From the IMG/VR virus record IMGVR_UViG_3300033150_001833, positions 1-59,808 of that record: a DNA stretch of 59,808 bases. One strand, 5' to 3'. Position numbers and translations under genes: made by a program. Shown one piece after another: positions 1 through 9,231 of the stretch (within the stretch, counting starts at the first letter, position 1; every line of letters starts with the position of its first letter). The notes under the pieces are model-generated. The model made no database searches. It was given only the letters and a program-made list of their open reading frames with translations, and had not been told where the DNA came from. The stretch is from a virus.

Positions 1-2
1 TT

Positions 3-458
3 GATTTGGCAAAATTGTTTCATGATAAATATGGAGGGTTTAAGCTTAGCGCAGTTGAAGATGCATTTTGTGGTTCTTTTGCTGATGCAAATTGGAGAGA
101 TTCTATTCTTAATAGATATGTTTTTTATGGTGATTTCAAGTTGATTTTTTCAATATATGCTCCACCAAGATTTTGGGAAGCTGCTGAAGCTCATACAATT
201 AATTTGGTTCCAGAGAGAATGAATGACCAGGAGTTTTTTCCCCCGATGCAAGATGGAGTTCACTATATAACTTATAAAGAGGACTTTTCAGACCTGCGCG
301 ATGTGTGTAATATTAACAAAGAAAAATTTCAGTACATCACACATAATTGTTTTGAGTTGTATGATACATGGATAAATAAACAAGATATCCATAGAGTCTC
401 GCCAAATTTATTAGCTTATATATTAAGTGAAATCGAGGCTGCGCATGGAAGTTTATGA
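3..458 (+). CDS. 5'-truncated protein, possibly glycosyltransferase-like
   Basis: The reading frame is open to the left window edge, so the N-terminus is missing; about 151 residues are visible. The segment around GVHYITYKEDFSDLRDV resembles the C-terminal part of CgeB/GT1-type glycosyltransferases, where a similar stretch follows the sugar-nucleotide fold, but no catalytic motif is visible. The stop overlaps the start of the following methyltransferase gene (ATG at 445), so the two are probably translationally coupled. A sugar-transfer role is inference from this resemblance and from the neighbour; it could equally be an unrelated head-region gene. Confidence 0.4.
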   Translation, partial: DLAKLFHDKYGGFKLSAVEDAFCGSFADANWRDSILNRYVFYGDFKLIFSIYAPPRFWEAAEAHTINLVPERMNDQEFFPPMQDGVHYITYKEDFSDLRDVCNINKEKFQYITHNCFELYDTWINKQDIHRVSPNLLAYILSEIEAAHGSL

Positions 459-1070
459 TTATGATTATTTCGAAAATGGCATTGAATCTGGGAAAAGCAA
501 TTACAGTCGGTACCGATGGATACCAGAGAGCTAACAATTCCGATGGCCATGACAATAATTGATTATCTCGGAATAAGGCAGGAGCATACAGTATTAGATT
601 TTGGTTGTTCAAAAGGATATCTTGTTAAAGCTATGCGGTGGCTTAATAGACAATGTTATGGAGTTGATATTAGTAAATACGCCATTAATAATTGTGATAA
701 TGAAGTTGCCAAATATTTAAGTCATAATCTTGGCACTAGACGGTTCGATTTTTGCATAGCAAAAGATGTATTTGAACATATTGAACTTTCTGAACTTGGT
801 TGTTTTTTAAAACAGTCCGTTGCAAAAAAATATTTTGTCATTATTCCGTTAGGTGAAAATGGCAAATACAGAGCCCCAGCAAATAATATGGATATAACTC
901 ATATTAATTGTATGACAGAAAATGAGTGGATAGATTTTTTTTCAAAATATCTTGATGTTGATGAGTTTACATTTTGTGTTAATGGAATCAAGGATAATTA
1001 TTATAATAAATTTCCGGAAGCGCACGGTTTTTTTACTCTAAAAAATGGGGGAGGTTTAAATCATGATTAA
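445..1070 (+). pseudogene. class I SAM-dependent methyltransferase, interrupted by a 2-bp frameshift
   Basis: The ATG at 445 starts a 29-codon frame (YDYDYFENGIESGKSNY...RWIPES) that stops at 532; the rest continues in another frame from 516 (LTIPMAMTIIDYLGI, then VLDFGCSKGYLVKAM). Removing one AG from the AGAGAG run at 525-530 joins them into one protein of about 208 residues beginning with the DYFENG...RWIPELTIP segment typical of this methyltransferase family. Motif I is LDFGCSKGY, the acidic loop is YGVDIS, and FCIAKDVFEHI is the post-motif II region. The acceptor is unknown. It overlaps both neighbours and may act with them in sugar or surface modification. The frameshift may be a real lesion or a sequencing error. 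Confidence 0.75.
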
Positions 1071-1461
1071 AATATCATTATTTTTGTTGAAATCTGGGGC
1101 AGAAAACGCTGATATTGAAGAAGCTGTAAGATCAGTTACAAATAAAAACGTTGTGCCTGTCTATTTTTATCATATAAATTCAATAAGCGAGATTAACGAA
1201 ATTGAAAAACAAACTGATTGGTTTGTTGTTATGTATGATAATGAAACTATTAGTCCAGGGTTAATGGATGTACTTTCAATATATTTAGAACACTCAAAAC
1301 GAGATGCTCTTGTTTTATTTAAGAAAAAAAATTTAACGCTTACCAAGGCGCCAAGAGTGTTCAGGCGGCATATTGAATTGATGCCTGATAATCTACTACC
1401 AGTAGATACAACAACAGTATTTGAAGTAGTATTAGACGGATGGGTTAAGGAGCTGAGTTGA
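1063..1461 (+). CDS. hypothetical protein, weakly GT2-like
   Basis: A 132-residue protein overlapping the methyltransferase stop by 8 bases. The segment DWFVVMYDNETISPGLMDVL, followed by a stretch ending KAPRVFRRHIELMP, is reminiscent of the nucleotide-sugar region of short GT-A (family 2) glycosyltransferases, with YDNE in the place of a DxD-like motif. The match is weak and the protein is much shorter than a full GT2 enzyme. Its position beside the methyltransferase supports a shared modification role, but this is inference. Confidence 0.4.
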   Translation: MIKISLFLLKSGAENADIEEAVRSVTNKNVVPVYFYHINSISEINEIEKQTDWFVVMYDNETISPGLMDVLSIYLEHSKRDALVLFKKKNLTLTKAPRVFRRHIELMPDNLLPVDTTTVFEVVLDGWVKELS

Positions 1462-1652
1462 TGGATAAAATAAAGGTGGGAGATTGGGTTAGGGTATTCG
1501 GTGAGGGATATGACGCTTTCCAGGTTGAGTGGATTAATGGGGACATTGTTGGAGTAAATGGTGATGCTGAGTCACTATCAAAAGTTACAAAGCTTGATTT
1601 GAATAAATATGGCATTCATACATTTGTTCATCATATGTGGTATGAAAAATGA
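1461..1652 (+). CDS. small hypothetical protein, SH3/KOW-like
   Basis: A 63-residue protein. The ATG at 1461 is preferred over the TTG at 1458 because AAGGAG lies 8 bases upstream. The N-terminal half (VGDWVRVFG...FQVEWINGDIVGV) has the alternating pattern of a small SH3- or KOW-type beta barrel. The stop codon overlaps the ATG of the next gene (ATGA), indicating coupling within the neck/tail operon. Function unknown. Confidence 0.55.
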   Translation: MDKIKVGDWVRVFGEGYDAFQVEWINGDIVGVNGDAESLSKVTKLDLNKYGIHTFVHHMWYEK

Positions 1653-2166
1653 TTCAATTACAATTTAATCCAGTAGATTACAGGCGGTATATGGGAGCAT
1701 TAAACAGAATATTGTCTCGATCAAAAAGGATTGCAATGCCTTGAATTTTCATACCTTGCTGATTGATAATATTTATAATGCAGATGCTAAATATGGGTTT
1801 CCCGGGAATGCACCATATAATCATAGATATGCAGCATGGAAAAAATCATGGGGTAATTTTTGGGTATTATATGGAGATCTTGTTAATAACATCGTTAAGA
1901 AGAGAACAACGAATGGATGGGCTGTCGGTATTCCAAAAGGGAAAATGGATTCGGGTGGAAAATCATGGTTCGGTAAAACAAAAACTCATCCGGCGCCACT
2001 AGGTGAATCAAGAGAAATAGCAATGTACGCTTATTATTTGGAATACGGGAGAAAGGGCCAAAAACCAAGACCAATTGTTGGTCCGACTAGAACAGAATAT
2101 GCTGAGAATGGTTGGCAAAAAACTGGTGTTAAGGTATTAAATAGCATAAAGATGCAGTGGAGATAA
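1649..2166 (+). pseudogene. HK97 gp10-like neck/head-tail joining protein, frameshifted
   Basis: A first frame starts at 1649 (IQLQFNPVDYRRYMGALNRI, then LSRSK) and stops at 1742; the body continues in the -1 frame from 1741 to 2166. Adding one A to the A5 run at 1723-1727 gives a continuous protein reading SRSKKDCNALNFHTLL. The C-terminal half contains YYLEYGRKGQKPRPIVGP, matching the Y(V/L)E(F/Y)G...(R/K)P signature of HK97 gp10-like proteins that join head and tail. Location just before the tail terminator and tail tube genes fits. Without the correction only a 141-residue product from a TTG start would be made. Confidence 0.6.
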
Positions 2167-2167
2167 A

Positions 2168-2401
2168 ATGAAAGTCTTAAACATTCATCCTAAAGACGTT
2201 CATGTTGTAATTGAATTGTCATTAACGGAAATCGTTTATATTTTGGAGTACCTAAGTGTAAGTGTTGCAAACCCTGATAGATCTGGATATGAGAAATTTA
2301 ATGATGCCAAGGAATTTATAGAAAAAGATTTTTTCCCTGGACTCGACAAACTAACGGAGCACATTAATAATGAGTTTGGACCCGACAGCGCGCAGAGCTA
2401 A
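2168..2401 (+). CDS. hypothetical protein in neck region
   Basis: A 77-residue acidic protein with no recognised domain; helices are likely in YILEYLSVSV and in the C-terminal DKLTEHINNEF stretch. It starts 2 bases after the gp10-like gene and its 3' end overlaps the next start by 32 bases, so it is cotranslated with the neck genes. Function unknown. Confidence 0.5.
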   Translation: MKVLNIHPKDVHVVIELSLTEIVYILEYLSVSVANPDRSGYEKFNDAKEFIEKDFFPGLDKLTEHINNEFGPDSAQS

Positions 2402-2831
2402 TATTAAAGATTCCGTAAAACGGTTTTTTCGCAGTACATATTCAGGAGAATTAACCTTTGATAAATCTTTATCTTCACCCGATTTAATGAATACTAAAGC
2501 AGTAGATCGGTGGGTTAATATTGATATTGGGGAAGTTGACCGAGGTTACATAACAACAGTCTCTCTTGAAATAATGTGTGCATCCAGAAAAGACCCAGAG
2601 GGGTTCAAGCTAGCACAATTAACTGACACTGTAATGGGGCTTATAACAGATACAACAATGTCAGATGGTATGAAGCGGATTCCGTTTTATCGTAGCATGA
2701 TTACCGGTGAATGGCCGTTGTTGGGCGCTTTTGTCGTACAGGATGTTTTTGAATCAAAAGAAATGTATGCTCCCGATAATACTAAATATATTATTTTATC
2801 TGCTATTTTAAAAACAGCATCAAAAATTTAG
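2370..2831 (+). CDS. putative tail terminator / tail completion protein
   Basis: A 153-residue protein. GGAG lies about 10 bases before the chosen ATG. The N-terminus is helical (RANIKDSVKRFF), followed by alternating strands (VNIDIGEVDRGYITTVSLEIMCASRK) and a late ILSAILKTASKI strand, the alpha/beta layout of tail terminator proteins. Size and place, after a gp10-like protein and before the tail tube gene, match the usual siphophage order. No signature motif was seen, so the call rests on size, fold impression and synteny. Confidence 0.5.
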   Translation: MSLDPTARRANIKDSVKRFFRSTYSGELTFDKSLSSPDLMNTKAVDRWVNIDIGEVDRGYITTVSLEIMCASRKDPEGFKLAQLTDTVMGLITDTTMSDGMKRIPFYRSMITGEWPLLGAFVVQDVFESKEMYAPDNTKYIILSAILKTASKI

Positions 2832-2839
2832 AGGCAGTT

Positions 2840-3103
2840 ATGAGTTCTAATTACGTTCATTGTTCGTTGTGTGGTAAGGTACTCTTGGAACGTCAAGCAA
2901 ATGGTTTGTGGCGGTTTATTTTTGGTCGAGATAAAATTCATGGATTTGCTGTTGTTGATATTCAAATTTATGGATCAATTAAAATGAGATGTTTAAGGCG
3001 CCGGTGTAGAGCGGAACATCCTAATCACTGGAATGTCTTTAATTTTTTCCCAAATCAGGAATTTCCTCAGTCGGCACTGCCGAATCAATCAACTTCTAGT
3101 TGA
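2840..3103 (+). CDS. small zinc-ribbon protein (Com-like)
   Basis: An 87-residue basic protein with CSLCGKVLLE near the N-terminus and a second cysteine cluster MRCLRRRCRAEHPNHWNVF, separated by a basic beta-rich segment (LWRFIFGR...VDIQIYGSIK). The pattern resembles short Com-like zinc ribbons found in phages, which can bind nucleic acid. It lies between the tail terminator and the tail tube genes. Its role here is unknown. Confidence 0.5.
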   Translation: MSSNYVHCSLCGKVLLERQANGLWRFIFGRDKIHGFAVVDIQIYGSIKMRCLRRRCRAEHPNHWNVFNFFPNQEFPQSALPNQSTSS

Positions 3104-3148
3104 ATCTTCGCCAATCAAGTTAAATCAATAAGAAGGAGGTGATATAGT

Positions 3149-3733
3149 ATGGCTCGTAAAGGACCTGTTACAAAAGATACGACTACTATTGCGTTAGGGT
3201 TGGCTCAGATTCGTGTTCTTGAATCAGCTACAAATATAGCCAGTGTTGATGCTGTTGGTAGTAGTAGTGATTCGATTGGTTCTCTTGCAAGTACCAAGTT
3301 TACTGGTAGCGCTGAGTATTATAATTTGGAAGGTGGTTTTCCGTTAATTCCTGAGTTTACTACAGCAATCAGAGAAGCTGCTAGCATGGAGTGCTCGTGG
3401 CGTGAATTAACTCCGTTTAATGTAGCGATGTCTTATGGCATTGATCCTACTTCCGGGTATGATGCCGCTCATTCTGGGGAGGTTGCTCTTGGCGGTAGGG
3501 TTGCGCCTGCATATGTTCGTATGGAGGCATTATATACGTATCCAGATGGTACGAGTAAGATGCATATTATTTTCCCGAGAGCCCAGGTTAAGTCATCTCT
3601 TGAATTGGACCTTCAATCAGAAGATTCGGTTGCAGTGCCAGTGACATTTGAAGCGATGAACGCATCCAGTGATGTTTCTGGCGGCGATGCTGCATGGGAT
3701 GATAAACCTTTGGGCAGAATTTATTGGGAATAA
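3149..3733 (+). CDS. major tail tube protein (putative)
   Basis: A 194-residue protein preceded by a very strong ribosome site (AAGGAGGTGATATAGT before ATG), as expected for an abundant virion protein. Sequence is beta-rich with low charge (LASTKFTGSAEYYNLEGGFP, ALYTYPDGTSKMHIIFPRA, and VPVTFEAM near the end), like tail tube/major tail proteins. It lies directly upstream of the frameshifting chaperone genes and the tape measure gene, the canonical siphophage order. The call rests on context plus composition. Confidence 0.7.
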   Translation: MARKGPVTKDTTTIALGLAQIRVLESATNIASVDAVGSSSDSIGSLASTKFTGSAEYYNLEGGFPLIPEFTTAIREAASMECSWRELTPFNVAMSYGIDPTSGYDAAHSGEVALGGRVAPAYVRMEALYTYPDGTSKMHIIFPRAQVKSSLELDLQSEDSVAVPVTFEAMNASSDVSGGDAAWDDKPLGRIYWE

Positions 3734-3763
3734 CCTTTAACTAACCTGAAAAGGAGTATTATT

Positions 3764-4249
3764 ATGGCGGAGAATGATAGACTTAATCCGCAGATTACGG
3801 AAATTGAAGTTGGCACACGTAATCTGCGGAGCATTACTGTTTACCCGATGTCTTTGGCCGATGAAAAACTTTTTGGAGACGTTATTCAAAAAGCGCTACA
3901 GAAATATTTTGATCAGAAAGTCGGTGAAGAGGAAGCTGAGATTGTTGGATTTGTTGATTTTTTATTTAAACTGATTGAAAAAAACCTTATTAAAATACTT
4001 AGTTTAATTACCGATGAAGATAACCCAGAGAAAACTCTTGAAGAAATGACCAATTTTCAGCTCAGTGAGCTTATAATGACTATATATAAAGTAAACTTTG
4101 AGCAACCAGTAAAAAACGCCGAGAGCCTTCTCGACAAAGCGAAGAACTTACTGTTACGATCGAGGGGGCTATCACCACAGTCATCGAGCGATATCCTCAA
4201 TACGGACTTGACCACTTCTACAGACGAAGTTTCAAAGACGGAGGATTAA
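3764..4249 (+). CDS. tail assembly chaperone, short product (gpG-like)
   Basis: A 161-residue acidic helical protein (LADEKLFGDVIQKAL, FVDFLFKLIEKNLIKIL) between the tail tube and tape measure genes, with AAGGAG 8 bases before ATG. In siphophages this position holds a chaperone that coats the tape measure during tail assembly and is made in two forms by ribosomal frameshifting. The frameshift site is at 4111-4117 (separate entry). This entry is the zero-frame product. Confidence 0.75.
   Translation: MAENDRLNPQITEIEVGTRNLRSITVYPMSLADEKLFGDVIQKALQKYFDQKVGEEEAEIVGFVDFLFKLIEKNLIKILSLITDEDNPEKTLEEMTNFQLSELIMTIYKVNFEQPVKNAESLLDKAKNLLLRSRGLSPQSSSDILNTDLTTSTDEVSKTED
4111..4117 (+). promoter_or_regulatory. 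programmed -1 ribosomal frameshift slippery site (A AAA AAC)
   Basis: In the reading frame of the chaperone gene the codons are GTA AAA AAC, giving the classical X XXY YYZ heptamer A AAA AAC. A -1 slip moves ribosomes into a frame open from 4117 to 4539. This is the same arrangement as lambda G/GT and is conserved in tailed phages. Nothing else in the overlap offers a better slip site. Confidence 0.8.
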
Positions 4250-4539
4250 CCAGAAGTCAATTTTTAGTATTGTACGAAGAAACTCAAAAAAGAGAAGAAC
4301 TTCAAATGAAATTCATGGCTGCTATTCATGGCATTAATCTTGATGAGCAAAATGAATCATTAATCGCTCCTGCATCGTCGGAGATTGCTGGAACAAAAAA
4401 ACAGTCTGGTGGTTTTATGTTTAAGGCCCCTGGAGCATATAGCAATATGACGCAAGAAGAAAAGGAAAGAGAGACGCAACGCATGAAAGGAATGCATAAA
4501 CAGTGGGCTCTAAATAAGGCAAAAGTAATGGGGACCTGA
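4117..4539 (+). CDS. tail assembly chaperone C-terminal extension made by -1 frameshift (gpGT-like)
   Basis: This frame has no convincing start of its own but continues the chaperone after the slip at 4111-4117; the fusion would be about 258 residues. The extension contains VIERYPQYGLDHFYRRSF and DGGLTRSQFLVLYEET, a well-formed conserved-looking segment that starts upstream of any plausible start codon, so it is read only through frameshifting. By analogy with lambda GT the T domain recruits the tail tube protein to the chaperone-coated tape measure. The stop lies 1 base before the tape measure gene start. Confidence 0.75.
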   Translation, partial: RREPSRQSEELTVTIEGAITTVIERYPQYGLDHFYRRSFKDGGLTRSQFLVLYEETQKREELQMKFMAAIHGINLDEQNESLIAPASSEIAGTKKQSGGFMFKAPGAYSNMTQEEKERETQRMKGMHKQWALNKAKVMGT

Positions 4540-4540
4540 T

Positions 4541-7500
4541 ATGGCTGATAAAACACTAACGCTTGGAACAGTCTTTACTGCTAATATTAGTAGTGTTACC
4601 GCTGCTATTGGAACATTGAGGAATGAAATGGCGCTCCTTAATAAAGGAATGACCAGTATTGGATCTCAAGCTTCAGGTGCGTCCAAAAAAGTTTCATCGA
4701 TGACCAGTCAGCTAAGTAAGGCGAGCGCTGGTACAAAAAAATTAGGCAATGCTCAAGCATGGACTGGTAAACAGATAGGTAAAGTTACTGGAGCATGGGA
4801 AAAACTGAAATCAGCTATGAAAGTCACTGCGTCATATGGCCTTGCATCCATGGCTATTTATGGTATTTACCAAGCGCTGCAATCAGGCATCACCGAAATT
4901 ATCAACTTTGACCAGGGTCTTAAAAATCTGCAAGCTATTTCTGGCGCAACAGCAGCACAAGTAATGGTAATGGGTGACGCTATCAAAAGCGTTGCTAAAG
5001 AAACCAAGTTTTCAACCGTTGAAGTTGCTGATGGAATGGTGTTACTTACTCAAGCTGGTTTTTCAGCCACCGAAGCCATGGCTGCTATAAGGTCTGTATC
5101 TTTATTAGCAACTGGTACCTTATCAAGCCTTCAGGTTACTTCTGATTTACTTACTACCACGATCAGGGCGTTTAGTCTTGAAGCCACGGAAGCTACTCGT
5201 GTAGCTGACGTCATGGCTAACGCCATTAATAAATCAAAATTAACAATTGATAAACTTAGAATATCCTTTAATTTTGTTGGTTCAGTAGCTGCTCAAACTG
5301 GTTTGTCTCTGGAACAGACAGCTGCATCAATGATGGTGCTTGCTAATAGTGGTTTACGGGCAAGCACAATTGGTACCGGGCTCAGGCAAGTGTTAGCTAG
5401 ATTAATGGCTCCTACTGGTAAGCTCCGGGAAGCATTTGAACAACACAATATTGAATTAGCTAAGGTAAATCCACGATTAGTTGGGTTTGAAACAGCGATT
5501 AAAAACCTTCTCCCCGTCATGTGGGATAGCGAGAAAGGCGCTGTCAATATGGCAAAAGCATTCGCGCTTTTTGGTTTGCGAGGGTCCCAGGCTGCGGGGA
5601 TACTTGTGAAGGCTTTTGCTGGATCTGAGTATGCGACCATGCTTGAAAAAGTATATGAGGTTGGTGCTTCGGAAGCAATGGCCGGTATTCAGGCAGAAGG
5701 TTTGGGTGTTAAACTTAAAAATTTGGCTGATAGATTTAAACTTGTGGCAGTTGCTTCAGGAGAAGCTGGCGTTGCTCATGCAATTGGATTGCTGATAGAT
5801 GTTCTTAGAAGCGCTGCTGGTTTAATGGAGGCATTTGCAAAGAATGTTGTTGGCTCCACACTTGTTGCATGGGGCGCATGGTCTCTTGTAATTGTTGGTA
5901 TTATAAAAAGTTTTAGAGTTTTAAAGTCTGTTATGAAAAGTATTGCTGTGTGGACTGGATTTCGAGCAGCAATAGGTACTATGATCTTTCAGTTTAAAAT
6001 GCTGAATGCGACGCTTCTTGTTTCAAATAATTATGTTAGAGGATTAAAAGCTGCGTGGATGGCATTTACATCTATGATTGCAAATATGTCGGTAATGGGT
6101 AAACTTGTTTTGATCTTTGGATTGGCGGCAACGGCCATTGGTCTTTTATCGGGCAGAACTAAAAAATATATTGAAAAGCTTGCAAAAACTGTTGAAACAA
6201 ACAGGGCGGCTATTGATTCAATCAGGCAGTATTCAGATTCGCTGGAAAACTTGAATGAAAAATTACAAAGGGGCGAGGATGTTACAGCTCAATATACTAC
6301 TACAATTGAACGTCTAAAGAAGGATCATAAAGATTTGGCTTTGTATGTTGATTTTAACACTGCTAGTCATGAGCAACTTAATCAGGCTATGATGGATATG
6401 CAGTGGGATAAATTCAATGCTGGCCTCGACGATTTAACTAAATTGGTTATTGCTCAGTCAGAACGTGTTGAACATCTTCGTACAGTCTTTGCTAATCTTG
6501 ATACAGATATTGCCCTTACTAGTCTTGGAATAGTGGGTCCTGATATAAAAGATGATGAGAATGTTGTTAAAAAAACATTTGAAACATGGGCCATGGGTCG
6601 GCAGGCATTGGTAGATTTAGCTAATACTCAACAATCATATATCGCGGCCATGGTATATTTTACAAAAATAGAAAAACAGAGCGCTGATGAAGCAAGAGAA
6701 AAGATCAAAATATATTTTGCAAAACACAATGCTATTGAAAAAGTAACGGATGCGCTCAATCAATTTAATAAAGCTCTTGAGAAATCATCAAAAATTGATC
6801 CTACTATAAACTTGAAAGATATTACAAAAGAATATGAATCATATTATAACACGCTCGACCTTCTTGGACAGGCGCATTTAGTTCAGGAAACAGCCAGCTC
6901 AATGTTGGCACAAAAACATCTTGAAGCTAATCTTCAGAAAAAAATAGGGACCCATAAAGATGCATGGAAAATTATTGGGGCTTTGATTGGAGAAAGTCAA
7001 GCCAAGATTTTGATGAAGCAAATAGATACCAACAAAAAAGAAAAAATGAGTGCAAGTGAATTAGTTGAATTTAAAAAAAGTGAGCTGAAAAAATATATTG
7101 ATGCTGTTGAGGCCGCTTATGAAAAAAGTGTTGTGTCCGAGAAGGATTCATATAAAGATTCAATCGCTGTTATAAAAGAAACATCTGATACAAAACTCGC
7201 CAATGAAAAACTGACCACTATTCAGCGAAACAATATTATTGCGCAATCTCTTGCGAAAGAAAAGAAATTAACAGAAAAGCACAACAAAACTCTTGAGGAT
7301 ATGGCGCAAAAGCATGAAGGCGTAATGATAGGCATTAAATCTGCCGGCGCTCAACTTGCAATTGATGATAAATCCGCAGATATTGCTACATTAAAAGCAA
7401 AGAAAAAACAAGCGGATATGGAGATAGCTATTGAATTAAGCAAGAGTAAGGCAATTCTTGAGATTAAAAAACGGGCAAGCATTGATGATATTGCTACGAT

Positions 7501-8626
7501 GGAAGCAATCAACAAAGAGGAGCGTGATCTTGAATTACAGGCTATGAAAAAAAGCCTGAAAAACTATCAAGAATATTATGAAGACCTGAAAAAAACCGAC
7601 AGTGTGTCTAAAACAGAGTTGCTTGCTGCTGCTCTTAAGCTTAACAAGATGATAGAAGCAGTAGAGGATAAAAAAACAAGCAACATGAAAGACGATACAA
7701 AAGACCGGAATGTTGCAGAAAAAAAAGCTTTTGATGAAAGTCTTGCAAATACTCAACTATATTCAGATGAATGGGTAACCATTATTAGGGAAATGTACTT
7801 GAAGGGGATGATAGGTCCTGCTGAATATAGAGATCAGATGACACAATATTTAGATGATCTTGCAGAGCAATGGAAGAAAGGTATAGTTCCGGTAGAAGAA
7901 TATTTGGCGGCTGTTAAGAAAGCGTTATTGGAAACAGCGATCAGTGAAGAAGATGCTAATGAAAGAAGAATAAGGGCAAACGGAACTTTTTGGGAAGCTT
8001 TAAAATGGGGATTTGAAAACAGTAAAACAGATCTTCTTTCCTGGCAGGATATTGTAATAGAGGTAGGACAAGGGTTCGTTAAACAGTTTGCTAATAATGC
8101 AGCAGGCGCATTGATGGATTTTGTCGATGGGACGAAATCAGCAAAAGAAGCATTTCAAGATTTTGCGCGCAGCACGCTTCGGTGGATTGCTGAGTTGATA
8201 ATCAAACTTACAATTATGAAGGCTCTGCAATCAATGGGTCTGGGTAGTAGCCTTGATGCTAGCGCCGGACTTGGAGCTGCTTGGGATACGGTTTCGTCGT
8301 GGGGCAGCGGCGGGATTATAGGAGTAACGCCCCAGCCTGTAAGAATTGTTAATCCCAATATATTTGCAAATGCTAAACACTATCAAAGTGGTGGTATAAT
8401 TGGCAATGAAGTTCCTATTATTGCTCATAAAAATGAGGGTATTTTCACTCCTGAACAAATGGCGGCAATGGGCGGCGGTCAAACAACAGTAGAATTAACC
8501 AACGTTAATATAGTAGATGACAGAGCATTGTCGCAATTGTTATCAACATCAAAGGGCAAATCAGCGATGTTGAATTTTATTGGAGAAAACGCAACCATGG
8601 TTAAAAAAGTATTGGGGAGTCGCTAA
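4541..8626 (+). CDS. tail tape measure protein (TP901 family)
   Basis: A 1361-residue protein, the largest in the window. Residues about 120-300 hold the TP901-type core (INFDQGLKNLQAISGATAAQ, LLTQAGFSATEAMAAIRS and TGLRQVLARLMAPTGKLREA). Hydrophobic segments follow (VAWGAWSLVIVGIIKSF near 445 and MGKLVLIFGLAATAIGLLSG near 525), then long lysine-rich coiled-coil stretches and a glycine-rich C-terminus. It sets tail length and is probably ejected with DNA; the hydrophobic part may cross the inner membrane. The ATG is coupled to the chaperone stop, and the TAA overlaps the next ATG. Confidence 0.93.
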   Translation: MADKTLTLGTVFTANISSVTAAIGTLRNEMALLNKGMTSIGSQASGASKKVSSMTSQLSKASAGTKKLGNAQAWTGKQIGKVTGAWEKLKSAMKVTASYGLASMAIYGIYQALQSGITEIINFDQGLKNLQAISGATAAQVMVMGDAIKSVAKETKFSTVEVADGMVLLTQAGFSATEAMAAIRSVSLLATGTLSSLQVTSDLLTTTIRAFSLEATEATRVADVMANAINKSKLTIDKLRISFNFVGSVAAQTGLSLEQTAASMMVLANSGLRASTIGTGLRQVLARLMAPTGKLREAFEQHNIELAKVNPRLVGFETAIKNLLPVMWDSEKGAVNMAKAFALFGLRGSQAAGILVKAFAGSEYATMLEKVYEVGASEAMAGIQAEGLGVKLKNLADRFKLVAVASGEAGVAHAIGLLIDVLRSAAGLMEAFAKNVVGSTLVAWGAWSLVIVGIIKSFRVLKSVMKSIAVWTGFRAAIGTMIFQFKMLNATLLVSNNYVRGLKAAWMAFTSMIANMSVMGKLVLIFGLAATAIGLLSGRTKKYIEKLAKTVETNRAAIDSIRQYSDSLENLNEKLQRGEDVTAQYTTTIERLKKDHKDLALYVDFNTASHEQLNQAMMDMQWDKFNAGLDDLTKLVIAQSERVEHLRTVFANLDTDIALTSLGIVGPDIKDDENVVKKTFETWAMGRQALVDLANTQQSYIAAMVYFTKIEKQSADEAREKIKIYFAKHNAIEKVTDALNQFNKALEKSSKIDPTINLKDITKEYESYYNTLDLLGQAHLVQETASSMLAQKHLEANLQKKIGTHKDAWKIIGALIGESQAKILMKQIDTNKKEKMSASELVEFKKSELKKYIDAVEAAYEKSVVSEKDSYKDSIAVIKETSDTKLANEKLTTIQRNNIIAQSLAKEKKLTEKHNKTLEDMAQKHEGVMIGIKSAGAQLAIDDKSADIATLKAKKKQADMEIAIELSKSKAILEIKKRASIDDIATMEAINKEERDLELQAMKKSLKNYQEYYEDLKKTDSVSKTELLAAALKLNKMIEAVEDKKTSNMKDDTKDRNVAEKKAFDESLANTQLYSDEWVTIIREMYLKGMIGPAEYRDQMTQYLDDLAEQWKKGIVPVEEYLAAVKKALLETAISEEDANERRIRANGTFWEALKWGFENSKTDLLSWQDIVIEVGQGFVKQFANNAAGALMDFVDGTKSAKEAFQDFARSTLRWIAELIIKLTIMKALQSMGLGSSLDASAGLGAAWDTVSSWGSGGIIGVTPQPVRIVNPNIFANAKHYQSGGIIGNEVPIIAHKNEGIFTPEQMAAMGGGQTTVELTNVNIVDDRALSQLLSTSKGKSAMLNFIGENATMVKKVLGSR

Positions 8627-9231
8627 TGTTTATTCTTGAACCGGCTGAAACATGCTGCGCATTCTTCCCTCGATGGGATAATGACGTTATTTTAAAAAGA
8701 CGGTTTGTTACTGTTATTGTTGCCGCTGAGGAAGGCGACGAACAAAGAAGCGGAATTCACCCCACGCCTGCTCATTCTTTGTCGTATAATTTAATTACCA
8801 GGAATATTGCTGAAACTACTTATTTAAAGAGAAGGTTTAACAAATATATTAATAAAGTATGGGCTGTGCCAGTATGGCCGTACAATATGGAATTAACATC
8901 CGAGGCAACTGCAGGGTCGAACGTTTTAAATGTTAACAGCGCTTTTTACAGAGAGTTGGATAGTATTAGTTCAAATAATGAATATGCAGATGTCATTTTG
9001 GTGGCTGATTATAAAACAACAGAGTCGGGGGAAATCGTGTCTTTTGATGAAACAAGCATTATACTAGCTCAACCTTTAAGTTCTACATGGAAACAAGGCT
9101 CTAAATTATATCCGCTAATGAAAGCAACTTTAAATTATGCCATTAATCTTGAATCTCTGACCCCTGATAACGCAAAGATAAATTTTGAATTTCATGAGTC
9201 ATTCAGGTCGATTGTCTCTGGTGAGGTGTGA
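8626..9231 (+). CDS. distal tail / baseplate protein (putative)
   Basis: A 201-residue protein whose ATG overlaps the tape measure stop (TAATG). The motif RNIAETTYLKRRFNKYINK followed by WAVPVWPYNMEL, and a beta-rich C-terminal half, resemble tail proteins placed between the tape measure and tip genes. Its C-terminal region resembles the segment used near the C-termini of the next two proteins (ALWFP...DFVLTSDIGASDTILNIED), suggesting a shared ring-forming domain. No catalytic motif seen. Confidence 0.5.
   Translation: MFILEPAETCCAFFPRWDNDVILKRRFVTVIVAAEEGDEQRSGIHPTPAHSLSYNLITRNIAETTYLKRRFNKYINKVWAVPVWPYNMELTSEATAGSNVLNVNSAFYRELDSISSNNEYADVILVADYKTTESGEIVSFDETSIILAQPLSSTWKQGSKLYPLMKATLNYAINLESLTPDNAKINFEFHESFRSIVSGEV

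Noticed and set aside
1741-2166. Stand-alone gene with TTG start
   Set aside because: Upstream codons in the correct alternative frame complete an HK97 gp10-like N-terminus; a one-base loss is a simpler explanation.
4270-4539. Independent small gene
   Set aside because: The conserved-looking frame begins well upstream of its first start codon and is better explained as the frameshift extension.
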